Source: Monodelphis domestica (Eukaryota; Chordata; Mammalia; Didelphimorphia; Didelphidae). From it: a stretch of DNA of 64,000 bases. The notes below the pieces were generated by a model that saw only the letters and a program-made list of their open reading frames with translations, was not told the DNA's origin and did no database searches. The position numbers and the translations under genes are program-made. Below are positions 47,471-60,004 of the stretch, piece by piece. Within the stretch, counting starts at the first letter, position 1, and each line of letters opens with the position of its first letter. Location of the stretch: contig NC_077234.1 in NCBI RefSeq assembly GCF_027887165.1, positions 247,155,658 through 247,219,657 on the forward strand, written 5' to 3'.

Positions 47471-49217
47471 TAATTTTATTTTTATTTATTTATTGAGTCA
47501 ATTTAGAACATTATTCCTTGGTTATAAGAATCACAATATTTCTCTCCCTCGCCACTCCTCGCCTTTCCCATAGCTGACACAATTTTACTGGATATTACAT
47601 GTGTCCTTGATCCTGTTTACATGTTGTTGGTGTGTTCATTTATAGTCTACATGCCCAACCACATCCCCTCGACCCATGTCATCAAGCAGTTGTTTTTCTT
47701 TGGTGTTTCTGCTCCCACAGTTTTTCCTCTGAATGTGGATAGTGTTCTTTCTAGTTGATCCCTCCAAGTTGTTCAGGATCACTGCATTGCCACTAATGGA
47801 GAAATCCAATTAATTTGATTGTACCACAGTGTACAATGTTCTCCTGGTTCTGCTCCTTTTGCTCTGCATCAATTTCTGGAGGTCGTCTCAGTTCACATGG
47901 AATTCCTCCAGTTTAATATTCCTTTGAGCACAATATTATTCCATCACCAACATATACCACAGTTTGTTCAGCCATTCCCCAACTGAAGGGCATCCCCTTA
48001 TTTTCCAAATTTGCCACCACAAAGCATAGCTATGAATATTATTGCTCAAGTCTTTTTCCTTATTATCACTTTGGGGTACAAACCCAGCAGTGCTATGGCT
48101 GGATCAAAGGGCAGATAGTCTTGTAGCGCCCTTTGGGCATAATTCCAAATTGCCCTCCAGAATGGTTGGATCAATTCACAACTCTACCAGCAATGCATTA
48201 ATGTCCTGACTTTGCCACATTCCCTCAGCATTCATTACTTTCCCTTGCTGTCATGTTAGCCAATCTGCTAGGTGTGAAGTGATACCTCAGAGTTGTTTTG
48301 ATTTGCATCTCTCTGATTATAAGAAATTTAGAAAACATTTTCATGTGCTTATTAATAGTACTATATTTGTGTCATAAAAGGAATTTGGTAGAACTCCTTC
48401 TTTGCTTATTCTGTCAAACAGTTTGTATAATATTGGGATTCGTTGTTCTTTGAATGTTTGATAGAATTCATTTGTGAATCCCTCTGGACCTGGGGATTTT
48501 TTCTTAGGGAATTCTTTTATGGCTTGTTCAATTTCTTTTTCTGATATGGGGTTGTTTAGGTAGTCTATTTCTTCCTCTGTAAGTCTAGGCAATTTATATT
48601 TTTGTAAACATTCATCCCTATGACATAGATTGCCATATTTATTGCCATATAATTGGGCATAATAGTTTTTAATGATTGCCTTAATTTCCTCTTCATTAGT
48701 GGTGATGTCTCCCTTTTCATCTTGGATACTATCAATTGGTTTTCTTCATTCATTTTTTAAATTAGATTGACCAGTACTTTGTCTATTTTATTTGTTTTCT
48801 TTTCAAAGTACCAGCTTCTAGTCTTATTTATTAAATCAATATTTCTTTGACTTTCAATTTTACTAATTTCCCTGATTTTTAGGATGTCTAATTTAGTCTT
48901 CATTTTAGGATTTTTAATTTGTTCACTTTCTAGTTTTTTAATTTGTGTGCCCAATTCATTGACCTCTATCCTCTCTAATTTTTGATATTTGAACTTAAGG
49001 ATATGAATTTCCCCCTGAGTACTGCTTTGGCTGCATCACATAGATTTTGAAAGAATGTTTCATCATTGTCATTTTCTTCAATGAAGTTATTAATTGTTTC
49101 TATGATTTATTCTTTAACTAACTGATTCTGGAGAATCATATTATTTAATTTCCAATTAGTTTTTGATTTGCCTCTCCTTTTACCCTTACTAATTATTATT
49201 TTCATTGCATTGTGATC

Positions 49218-50091
49218 TGTAATAGAAAGATAATCAGTGTAAACTATTTCTTGTTGCTTTAACTAGTATATACTCTGGCTTGTGATTAGAGGGCTGCTAC
49301 TAGGGGACACACCTGAGGGCTGTCTGTTTGCAATGGAGATAGATGTACTTTGAGAGACACTGAGAGATGCTGAGAGATGCTGTTAGAGATAGAGGGATGC
49401 TGCTACAGGGGTATGCTCTGGAGTTTGCCTAGTGATCACTATTTGATGGCTAATGGATCAATATTTTCCTAACCTCCTTCTACCCTCTTCTTCCCTCACT
49501 CCCTCCCTTAACTACCCACTTCTTGAAGCCTTTGGCTTCCTCCCTCCCCCCTGAGTGGACTATAAAGATACTTTTTTTTTCTTTCTCTGGTAAGGGGTTT
49601 ATTGGGAAACAACAGGATGGGAAACTGAGGAAAGAGGGATGAGGGTTTCCTTAAACTATAAGGAGAATTTGAGGGTTTGGGAAATCAGTCCAGTCACAAC
49701 TGTAACAGAGGGACAGTCAGAGAGATGGAGGACAACTGTTCTTTTCTTCTCCACAAAGCCACCAAGGTCTCTCAGCCTAATTTCAGAAGTCCCCCCTCAA
49801 GGGTCCTTCAGCCTGGGACAGAAACTAATAATAATCAGTTCAGCTTCTTCCCCATACAGTCAGACTTACCTCCTTTGATCAGAAAATTCCTGAGAGCCAA
49901 AGTCTCCTTGGTCAGTCAAGAGACTGCAGAGAGAGCAGAGGTTTCTCAGTTTCTCCTGGCCAGCTCAACTGCCTCCTCCTCTTGGGAACATTCCATTTGG
50001 AACCTTCTCCTTGATTGACAGACAGGTCCCCAGCCTTGTTTCTTGCATGACCTGGCTTGCAAGTCCTCTCTTTCTCCATGCCTTTTCCACA
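49218..50091 (-). mobile_element. Solo LTR in the reversed L1
   Basis: 874 bp, TG...CA, 4-bp duplication GATC (49214-49217 and 50092-50095). The L1 sequence reads straight through when the unit is left out. Same family as 51235-52202 and 43364-44005. Fossil. Confidence 0.92.
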
Positions 50092-51234
50092 GATCTGAGA
50101 AGGTTGCATTTATTATTTCTGCTCTTTTGCACTTGCTTGCAGATTTTTTTATGCCCTAATACATGGTTAGTCTTTGTGAATGTACCATGTGCTGCTGAAA
50201 AGGTGTATTCTTTTTTGTCCCTATTTATTTTTTCCCACAGATCTACTAATTTTTCTAACATTTCATTCACTTCTCTTACCTCTTTCTTATTTTTTGGTTT
50301 GATTGATCTAGTTCTGATTGAGGAAGGTTCTGATCTCCCACTAGTATAGTTTTTCTATCTATTTCATCCTTGAGCTCCACTAGTTTATCCTTTAGAAATT
50401 TGGATGCTATGCCATTTGATGCATACATGTTGAGTACGGATATTTCCTCATTGTCTATACTGCCTTTTATCAGGATGTAATTACCTTCCCTATCTCTTTT
50501 AAATAGGTCTATTTTTACTTTGGCTTTGTCAGATATCATTATTATGACTCCTGCTTTCTTTTTATCAGTTGTTGCCTAATAGATTTGGCTCCATCCTCTT
50601 ACTTTTACCCTATGCATATCTACCTTCCTCATGTGTGTTTCTTGTAGACAGCATATGGTAGGGTTTTAGATTCTAATCCACTCTGCTATTCACTTGCATT
50701 TTATGGGTGAGTTCATTCCATTCACATTCAGAGTTATGATTACCAGCTGTGTATTTCCCAGCATTTTGATTTCTACTCCTAATCCTGCCTTTTCTTCTTT
50801 CATTATTTCCTTATACACCAATGATTTTTTTAATCAGCCCCCCTAATTCCCACCATTATTTTACTTCTCTTTCTACCCCCTCTCTTCTTATTCCCCCCTT
50901 ATTTTCTTTACAGTCATTTTAAACTACCCCTCCCCCCTCCCTCCCTTGTACTGCCCGTTTGTTACCCTTCTACTTCCCTGTAGGGCATAAGTCAATTCCG
51001 TGCCCCAATGTATTTGATTATTCCTGCCTCTTTGAGTCAATTTCAATGCACATAAGAGTTGAGTATTTCTTATCTCCAACTTTCTTACCCTTCCAGTGTA
51101 TTGATGTTCTCTCCCCTCCCTCCATGAGCTTCTTTGTGACATATGAATTTACCCCCTTTTGTTTCTTTTCCCATTTCTTTTAGCATTAACCTCTTTTTTT
51201 ATCTCTAGTTGCATATATAAATATATGTATGTAT

Positions 51235-52202
51235 TGTAATAGAGAAAAGGTAAACTGAAAGAAATTATTACTTGGTGAAACAGAAAAAGATAAATTGAGG
51301 AAAACTGTTTCTCTTTGCAATGACTGCTGTTCTCTGGCTTATGATTAGAGAGTGAGCTGCTAATGGGATGTGAGGCTGCTTATTTGTAATGGAGGTAGGA
51401 ATGAGAAGTGCTGAGGGATGCTGCCACACAGGGATATTGCACACAGAGATGCTGGTACACAAGGGACTGCTCTGGGGAATACTCTGAGGTCTGTCTGCCT
51501 ACTGATCCCTACTGATGGCTGATGGATCAGTATATCTTTGTAATCTCCTTCTCTCTTTCACTCTCTCCCTTCTCCAACCCTCTTCCTCCTGCCACTCTCT
51601 CCTCCCAGTTCTTCCCTCCTCCCCTGAGTGAATTATAAAGAATCTCTTTTCTTTTCCTGTTTCAAGTCAAGGGGTTTATTGGAATGGCAGGATGGGAAAC
51701 TGAGGTGAGAGGGATGAGGATTTCCCTAAACTACAAGGATAATTTTAGAAGGGTTTGAGGAAGTAGTCCAGTCACAAACTGACTCAAAGACAGTTAGGAC
51801 AACAGCTTTTAAATCTTCTTTCTTCTTCAAAAATTAGCAAGGCTTCTTGGAGAAACAAAGTTCAAAATCTCTCCTTCAGCCTGGCTTGTCTCCTTTCTCA
51901 GCTTCAACCGCAGAGAAAAAACAAAGTTCAAAGTCTCTCAGTTTCTCCTGGCCAGCTCAACTCTCTCCAAGAGTCAACCAACTCAAAAGCTTCTCCCCTG
52001 GTCAGCTTCAACTGCTCAGAGCCAGAGACAAAGTCCAAAGCCCTTTTAGATCCTGCTTCTTCTCCTCAGTGTGGCCAGAAACCCCCAACGGCCACTCCTG
52101 GGAACATTCTGTTGGAACCTTCTCCTTTTGATTGACAGCTAGTTATGGCCCCAGCCTTGGTTCTTGCGTCTTGGCCTACAAGCTCTCTCTGCCTCTACCA
52201 CA
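51235..52202 (-). mobile_element. Solo LTR in the reversed L1
   Basis: 968 bp, TG...CA, 4-bp duplication GTAT (51231-51234 and 52203-52206). Contains two near copies of an 'aaacaaagttcaaaatctctc' phrase (about 51853 and 51922), a small internal duplication. Same family as the one at 49218. Fossil. Confidence 0.92.
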
Positions 52203-52344
52203 GTATGTATACATCCATCTATCTATCTATCCCTATTTTTGGTCATCCTTCTCCTTCTGGTCTGATTGCCTTTTGGGGTCATCTTTCATCCTCTTTGCCT
52301 CCTCTTTCATTTCCCTTTCCTCCTTTTGTCACAAGCCCTCCACA

Positions 52345-53070
52345 AAACAGAACGGCTGCGGCGTCGGGGGGTCGGCCCGTTCAAGACCCCGCGCGGGCTT
52401 CTGTGGTTCAGTGTGCCCCCAGGCTTTGCCAGCTGTCAAGCTGTGCTTCTTGTGTTGCTCAGAGATGGCGGGCTCACGCCGGGGGTGGGCTGAGCAGTCT
52501 GAAGCCCTCTGATGTCCTTGGAGGGGACCAGAAGCCTCTCCCCAGTCGGCACCTCCCCAGGAAAGCTGCTACAGTACTCTCCCCAAAGGAGGCGTGTGGC
52601 CCCCGAGGCTCGGTCTCTGGCTTGAGGCCTGGCCCCAGCTACTTGGGCCAGACTGACATCTGACTGCTAATTCCAGGCTCTGTGAAGGAGGAAAGGAAAA
52701 TGGCTTGAGGGGAGAGGATAGAGGCAGCCCTGTCAGAATATCTATGCTCTCGTTGGTTCCAGGGGCCCGTGTCTGCCCACTAACATCTCTGCCCCTTTCC
52801 TTTTCTGTGATCTAAATATGAGGGTATGAGAGGCAAGGAGGATCCAGGAGGGCTGGGCTCTGGTCTGGGAGTCCAAGCCGGCACCCCTTAGGGCTCTGTG
52901 ACGTTTGCAGCAGGTGGAGGGAAGTCGTCGGATTTCTGGAGAGAGAGCAGCTACTGGTTTAAGGCCAGAAGCCGGGTCTTCACTGATGGCTTCGGAACTT
53001 CTTCAGCCACCCAGAAACTGGACCTTTCAGCTCTCGCTCAAGGTAGAAGACCTCGGGGCTCTTCAGAATC
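52345..53070. promoter_or_regulatory. CpG-rich host stretch
   Basis: A dense CpG cluster at 52355-52400 (cggctgcggcgtcgggg, ccgcgcgggc), then moderate CpG to 53070. Not a recognised repeat. Short open frames on the plus strand (52145-52663, 52905-53174) show no domain. A donor-like aag|gtagaag lies at 53041. Possibly a promoter or part of a host transcript. Confidence 0.4.
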
Positions 53071-53179
53071 CCCTCAGCCCGCTGTTCTTCTCTGCTAAGC
53101 TGTTGCTCTTCCAACTGTCACTCCAGTCCTGTCAGTCAGCTGTAGAATTCCACATCTCCCTTTCTCCATCCTAACAGCA

Positions 53180-53350
53180 TCCCTCATGCCTGCAGTGCAG
53201 CCTTCTTCTCTGCCTTTTAGGATATTTAGCTTCCTTCAAGGATCAGCTCAGGTTCCAGTTCACTTTAGAAACCGTTCTTGATATTGCTGACCTTTAACGC
53301 TTTCCTTTTCCTCAAATTATCTAATATTTACTCATCTTGTTACATTTCCG
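53180..53350. mobile_element. L2-type LINE remnant
   Basis: 'cttccttcaaggatcagctcaggttccagttcac...aaaccgttcttgat' follows the conserved L2 phrase 'ttcaaggcycagctcaaatgccacctc'. Confidence 0.55.
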
Positions 53351-54299
53351 TCTTCAATGTGGGTCAAGGAATGCTTTTCATTTTTGTTATTATGCCCCAA
53401 GTAAAGTAATGTATGCTTCTTGAATTCATTCAAGGATAAATTTGCAACGGTTATAAGGCAAGTCTTCAAAGGCCAAAGGGAAACTGGTTTAATTTGGCCT
53501 GTGTAACACATTTTGAGAGGGTTAACTTTTATGTTTTGGCAAAGAAAAAATGACAAATGTGTTAAAGTGTTCTATAAGACATATAGTATAGTCAGGGGTT
53601 CTTGGAGTCAGTGAAATTGTTTTTAAAAATAATCTGATAATTTTAAAATGTAATTGGTTTCCTTTCTGATCATCGTTTATGCTTTCAAAAACACTCAAAA
53701 GAGATTTGTAGGGTTTAACAGAATGCCAAAGGAGTTCACGACACAAAAAAGAATAAAAGCCCCTGGAGAAAATGAGGAGCCAGATAATGAACATTCACTA
53801 GCTAGTTGGAACAGCCACATACAGTAATTATTTTCTACTGAATTAGTATCAGAAAACAAAATGTGAGTATGGCTAAAATTTAAAGATTGCATAAAATATA
53901 ACAGAGTTTTACTACTTGTGCAAACAACTCATTTCTGTTCAGCAAACATGTAAGAAATTCCCTAGAGCAAGGCCCTCTGACATATTATGGGTATGTAAAG
54001 TCAAACATTTTGTGGGTGAATGCAAATCTGTAAGATTTTGAATCTGAATTTGCTGGGGAGAAGCACCGACTGAGCTCAGGGTACTGTGACAGATAATTCA
54101 GTAACACAGCAAATTTCAGGCACAAGTAAGAACATTCAAGAAATCCATTACTGAGATGATTGGAGTTTCTAGAACAGGCAAAAATTCTTGGTAACCAGGT
54201 GGGTCCCCTGATTAGGAATGCTACTTTAATTTAGATCAGTAATGCCAATTTGAGAAGAAATGGGCCGCTAATCCCAAGACATAAGCATTCCTTAGTTTT
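53351..54299. other. Intergenic DNA
   Basis: Unique sequence with several short open frames on the minus strand (53332-53892), none with a recognisable domain. Confidence 0.45.
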
Positions 54300-54425
54300 A
54301 AAATGTAATGTTCTCTGTGTTTTATTGTATTCTTGTTCATTTTGCTAAATATTTCCCAATTACATTTTAATCTGATTCTGATAAGGTTGGGCTACATTGG
54401 ACCACGTGTTTGATAGCCAGTTTCA
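54300..54425. mobile_element. hAT MITE fragment (family of 25284), reversed
   Basis: 'cattttgctaaatatttcccaattacattttaatctgattc' is the reverse complement of the body of the element at 25284-25530. The end 'cgtgtttgatag' corresponds to its terminal repeat, diverged. Confidence 0.65.
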
Positions 54426-56625
54426 CTGGCCGAGTGTGGTAGATGCTTCCATTGAAGATGAGATCAGCCTGATCTGAATTGTTAGGACTAGTGTTTCCCA
54501 GATAATGCTGCCCTTTTGGAGTACCGGGTCGGGAGAGCAGAATAACAGAACTGTAGCAAGTAAACTATGGAGGTCGCATGACTCTAGTACTAAAATTATA
54601 ATCTATGGACATGTCTTGCTTATACAGGACTTTGAGAACTGGGTGACACTTTATAAACTATTATTCTTTGATGACTTAGAATTCAGGAAAGGTTTGTATA
54701 CAGGGAAAATTCTGTTAGTGTGATGATGAAGAGAAGAATGAAACTTGACAACAAAATGTGCGATGAATTGGGAGGCATCTAGTGAATTCCAAATTTAAGT
54801 TCACAGATGGGAGAATCCTGGTGTGGCCAGGAATCGTCACGCACAAAGTGGTTGGGGACATTGCTTTGGGAGAATTGAAATTTAAAACCATTCACTGGCT
54901 ACAGAGTAATTCAGGATCACATTTGGCTTTTTATAGCCTTCCGATAAAAGAGAAGTAATGTGAAGATTATAATCAGTGAGGAACAAACCTAAATAGATAT
55001 ACTCTTATTTTGGAAATGTGTAGTTGGCCGTATTAGTTGGGCACAATTATAGTGCACGTGACATCCTAGTTGTTTATAAATCTTATTAGAACAATATTAA
55101 AAGCCTTTGCTGTTGTTGGTTGGAAGGGAGTGCAACAAAATCAATATCTAGAGTGTTATGAATATATGAAACTAGGAGTAGGGTGCTCTTTAGGATTAGA
55201 GTATTATAATATTTATTAAGCTTGATAAGTATCCATTCTAGTTAACTGAGTGATACAGACAAAGCAGAAACTTAGGCTTCTTCTTTCTCAACTTGCCTCA
55301 TTTTGCAACCAGAAAATATTAAAGAGATGGACAGTCTTGGAAAAGTCTGGCCTTTGGCTAATGAACAACGAAGATATAATTGGCTTAGATTATAAGCAAA
55401 AGGAACTATAGAAATGTGTGTGTATAATATATATAATATATATGTAGAGAGAGGTTTTTTTACACATTGACTTTTTGTGGGGGGTTAAATGTTTGATTAT
55501 TAAGGGGATTGTTTGGATTTTAAAGCACCATAATGGCCACTTTGGTTCTGGAATTTAGTTTTGCACTACTTTTTATAGCAAATTGGAGTTTATATTGAGT
55601 TTAAGCTATGATATTTTTACAAGTTCCCTTGAACTTTAGAAAAATTAGATATATGAGAGATGAGGAATAGACTTTCCCCTTCACATTATACAAGTGGACC
55701 AGAGTCTAATCATAGAGATGACATAGGAGAGTCACTGTAGGTATCGGTGCAGAAGATTACTGAAGATGCAGCCAATGGAGACAAATTCTAGAGTCTATTC
55801 ATGTGTATAAAAAGAGTTGCTCATAGGTAGGACCATTATAATATGAAAGGCAGGTCATCAGGGAACCATATGGTTCTCTCTTACTTTCCTTCCTAATAAG
55901 TATAAGAATATTCTGCTCTTTTCTGGTTGGTTGCATGGGAGGGTCCCAATGTTACTAGAATTGGTATTAACTGATAACTCATTTCTGTCCTCTTCCAAAG
56001 AATACTTGTCTCCTATTTTTAGCTTTATTGTTTCTATTATGTAATTAATGTCATTTTAATGAATTTGTTTTTATTGAACTAGATTTTTCTACTCAATGTA
56101 CATGCTTGCCATTATTAAATCTCTTCTTCTCTGGTAAAAAATCATCTATTCAGTTCATTTCAACTCATCAGATACTCTATTTTCCATTGCCAAAATGATC
56201 TAAAATTTTAAAAAGCTCTGTCCTTTATCAGATTTAATAGTGGTTTTTTAAATTTGTTTTGTGGAGAAAAATAGCTAGCATCTATTGCACACAAATGAAT
56301 GGTGATGTTCTCATAGTGGTACAATCCAAATCTCAAGTCCAAAGTAAGAGTATTAACTTAACTGGTATTATAGGCCTTATAGACAGAGGTAGACTCAGAG
56401 TACTGATTGAGGTTGTTTGAGTGATAGAAAGGGTGTTTTATGGGGTTTTTTTGTGTGTATTTGAAAGGAAAATTGTTTTATTTTCCTTTATATTATTGAT
56501 CATAAACCAAGTGATCACACATAATCTTTTAGATAAGTAATTATAATTATAATTTTTAGTTAGACCCAGTTAGTAAACTATGGATAAGATGTCAATTATA
56601 ATAATAGAATATTAACCAATTATTA
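54426..56625. other. Intergenic DNA
   Basis: 2.2 kb of unique, AT-rich sequence. The frame at 54505-54723 shows no domain. A short TA-rich run lies at 55427-55444. Nothing assignable. Confidence 0.5.
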
Positions 56626-56872
56626 TATATAAGTGGAAATTTTCTTCCTTTGAACTATGTTCCCCAGAATTCCTTTTGTATTTCCCAGCATCCTTTTCCC
56701 TTCATTTACATGCATCTTTAAGCTATTGTTTATAACTTTCTGTGACTCCTCCCTTTGTTTTTTCTTTCTCAAGATCGTGGCTTGAGTTAGCTCCCTTTTA
56801 ACTCTAGTTTTTATTTTAATAAATTTTGTAAATATATACTTGAGTTATTGTATATTAATTTTAATCCTCACA
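56626..56872 (+). repeat. 5' LTR of the small ERV
   Basis: Shares 'ggaaattttct', 'ccagaattccttttgtatttcc', 'catttacatgcat', 'gagatc-tggcttgag' and 'ttatatattaattttaa' with 59761-60004 in the same order. Ends ctcaca-type CA at 56872. Confidence 0.8.
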
Positions 56873-59760
56873 TTTTGGTGACCACAAAGGGACGGAATTC
56901 TAAAGAAAATTTTTTTTGAGGCTTTGAGAAAGAATAAGACAGTAGAGAAATTTTGTAAGCTGCATTTTCTCTCCTGCCACTTCGGCTTGAGCCAGTGTTC
57001 CCTGCTGCCTGCACTCCTGTGACTGCTAGCAGCCCCGCCCAGCTTGCAGCCTCCACTAGCCGCAACCAGACCCCCCTGCTGTGAGCCTGTGCTGTGTCTT
57101 TTCAACACACAACCTGGGAATTCTTAAGCACTGGGTGAAGTAGAAATCCCTTCCCCCCACTCCCACTCCACATGAGTTTCCAACCTGTCCTAGCCATTTT
57201 TCAGCGGGGGAGAAGCAAAACCGAGCTGTTCATCCCCATCCCCTTCTAGTTTCTAAGCAGATTTCTTAAGCTGACCCTGGGTGGCTTTCAACTCAGGAAT
57301 TTCTCACAGGAAAGGGACTACCTTGCCATTTTTTTTCTTTCCACCCTATAACCCAACATAACAGGGAGGGCAATTAGCCTATTTGAAGTCAGAATTTTGG
57401 GGAATAAGCCTGATTTTTTCTCTTGACCCAAAACACCAAGGAGTACTCTTTCTCTCATATGCAAATACTCTATTGTTTTTCCTTGAAGTTTTGCCCCTAG
57501 GGAGGAGGCTAAAGAGCAATATTTTTCCAAGTCTCCTAGCTAATTCCTTTACCTTCCAGTCAAGGTTTTTTTCCCCCCTGCAAATAAGATCCATTTACCT
57601 TTTTTTTTTTTATAAAGGAAAACTCTAACAAGCTTACACTGGCTCTGTTTAATTCTTTTACTGGCACTTTTTATTTTCATTGCATATTTCCCACTTTATT
57701 TACTTCTCCTTAAGAATATGCAGCAATAACCTAGACTGCTTGAATTCTAGACTAAACTGGAATATTTTGACAAAAAGTTTTGAAAATCTTAAATACTCTC
57801 ATGGAGATTCTGCCAGTGCATGTATGAGGAACTCCAGAGGGGTGACAAAAGAAATGTAAATGGATGATAAATACTGAGGAGGGGAATGAACCTTAAAGAT
57901 ACATGAAAGTTTATTGCTTGCTAACTATTTTGAGTTTATTTCCCCTCCATAATAGTGCAGAAGTCTATTGGAATTAGAGAAAAGAATTTTTGAATTCACT
58001 TCCTGTACCCTGTCAATGCTTCTTGTATTTTACTGATTGCTTTAACATTTAATTTTCTTTTTAAGTTCATATATTAATCTAATCAATATCTTCTGTTACA
58101 CTGAATAATTTTAAGCTATATTATTATTATTGTTATTGTTATAATTATATCTTAAAAGGAATGTTGCATTAAAGGTATAGAACAAAATAGAAGTTCCTGC
58201 CATAGAAGTTTTATATAAATAAAGCATGAAGCCAAAGTAAGCTTTTGCATGTTTTTTTTTAACTCTTTAGTTTAATCTACTTCCACCAGAATGATCTAGA
58301 TTTCTTGGTGATGTTTTAGACCCCAAAAGGTTTTCATCAGCAGTATAAAGGTTTGTGTTTTTTCTAGGCCCTGATGCCAAAATTTGGAATAATGGCAGTA
58401 ATAGACTTTGTTAAAAATATCTTTGCCAAGTTTGAAAGATTTGCTACATCTGTAAAACTTGTGACAAGTATCCATCAGATCAAGGGTTTTTTAAATGTCA
58501 GACAGCAAGTGGCCACATACAGAAACTCATGTGAATCCTATATCATAGTGGTTTTGTTTGCTATTGTCATTAAATGAGCTATTTTTATTTATTTATAAAT
58601 ATTACTTATATTTATAAATATTATTTGTAAAAGGAGTGAATTTTGGGAATTTTGGTACTTTCTTTGAATGTGCATTATCTACTGTACTACTGTTTTATAA
58701 ATCTGTTACTTTATGAAAACCATTTGCACTCATACAGTGGTTCATGGCCAAGTTCAAAAAGGAACCAGATCTCATTTTGCGGTGAGCAACCTTTGTATTC
58801 TTCCTCTCCTTGACTGACATTGTGTCACTGATTGTAATGTATTGATTAAAAAAACTTTATTATTATTATTTTTCCTTGCATGTGCAATATAGTATTTGAG
58901 TTTTATTTTTTCTCTCCTTTTTATATTTGAAGCACATGTCCCCAGTATTTTCTTTAACTTTTTTTTTATTTTGTAGTACTATAAGTTTAAAATATATTAA
59001 CCCTAATGTCAATGTATACCCCAAAAGCTATAGACTATAGAAATAATGGCACTGATTGTTTGAAAAAAAATTATGGGACTTTGCTTAATGATTCTGTCTG
59101 ATTCCAGGAGAAGGGAATATAAAAAAGAGCCACTACACAGTGCCAAAGAAGCACAAAGCTAACCTGAATAGTGTCAAAAGAGCACACAGGTCAAAGAGAT
59201 AAACCAGTCCCAGTGGGATTGATGAAATTTTGAGCCAACACAAGAGGACTTGAATTTGGTTGGGGTTTGAGGTTGTGGATGTTTGACATATGTGAGAAGC
59301 AGATCTTCTTTGCCCTACATTATATCAAGTACCTCACTTTGGCTGTCTTACTGGCTCCCATAATCTAGTCCCTTTTCTGTCTTTCATAGTTTGGCAAAGT
59401 CCTGGCTGCTGATTGGGTAAGTGCATAATTGCTTAAATCACTTTAATTGGACCCTGATTCAAGGACCTTGTATAGCTTTGTTTTTCCTTTACTCATATTT
59501 TTTAGACATAAGATTTTGATATTTTATATTTCATCCACAAGTTATTTTTTCTCTTTTATTTGGATATTTTGATGTTTTTGATTTCTTTTGCCATCTTATT
59601 CATATCTCTCACAACTCAGCCATGCATCCCTGAGTGATCCTTGTGCTTGTCACCATCCTCCTCGGAGGGACTATATTGTTATCCTATAATGCAAAGTTTA
59701 AATTCTTTTCAGAGTAATTTTAGTATAAGAAACTTGAATAAGCTTATTCATAGCAGAAAA
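56873..59760 (+). mobile_element. Interior of the small ERV
   Basis: A leader with some GC-rich sequence (56960-57110) is followed by AT-rich DNA. The open frame at 58374-58577 is not recognisable as a viral protein. Host sequence could be mixed in; I cannot separate it. Confidence 0.45.
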
Positions 59761-60004
59761 TGTATAAATGGAAATTTTCTACCATTGAAGTATGTTCTCC
59801 AGAATTCCTTTTGTATTTCCAAGCACCCTTTCCCCTTCATTTACATGCATATTTACATTATTGTTTATAATTTTCTGTGACTCTTCCGTTTTTTTTTTTC
59901 CTTGAGATCATGGCTTGAGTTTTAGTTCCTTTTTAACTTATTTTATTTTAACAAAATTTATAATATAATACTCGAGTTATTATATATTAATTTTAACTCT
60001 CACA
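59761..60004 (+). repeat. 3' LTR of the small ERV
   Basis: Starts tgtataaatggaaatttt and ends aactctcaca. See its partner at 56626. Confidence 0.8.

Larger units (their letters stand above)
47471..52330 (-). mobile_element. L1 copy on the minus strand, internally deleted, with two solo LTRs
   Basis: The 3' end is at about 47475 (T-rich). The plus strand carries the complement of the L1 3' UTR and ORF2 end ('ttgttcagccattccccaac', 'tttgccacattccctcagc'). Near 48340 it jumps to the middle of ORF2 ([17 protein letters not shown] at about 48510-48560), so roughly 1.8 kb of RT/C-terminal sequence is missing. The order then continues through the linker to the endonuclease (VLNMYASNGIASKFLK, GDQNLPQSELDQSNQKI at 50280-50450) and the spacer before ORF2 (50700-51234). 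The 5' limit is unclear. Confidence 0.75.
56626..60004 (+). mobile_element. Small old ERV-like element with two LTRs
   Basis: Two similar LTRs (56626-56872 and 59761-60004) in plus orientation enclose about 2.9 kb. The first LTR is followed by ttttggtgaccacaaaggga, in the place of a primer-binding site. No gag, pol or env signature is visible inside, so the element is either badly decayed or was a non-autonomous member. Fossil, older than the 13-kb ERV judging by LTR difference. Confidence 0.7.

Noticed and set aside
52145-52663. 172-residue plus-strand frame
   Set aside because: It starts inside a solo LTR and runs into unrelated CpG-rich DNA, so it is not a gene.
58374-58577. 67-residue frame in the small ERV interior
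   Set aside because: No resemblance to a retroviral or host protein that I know.
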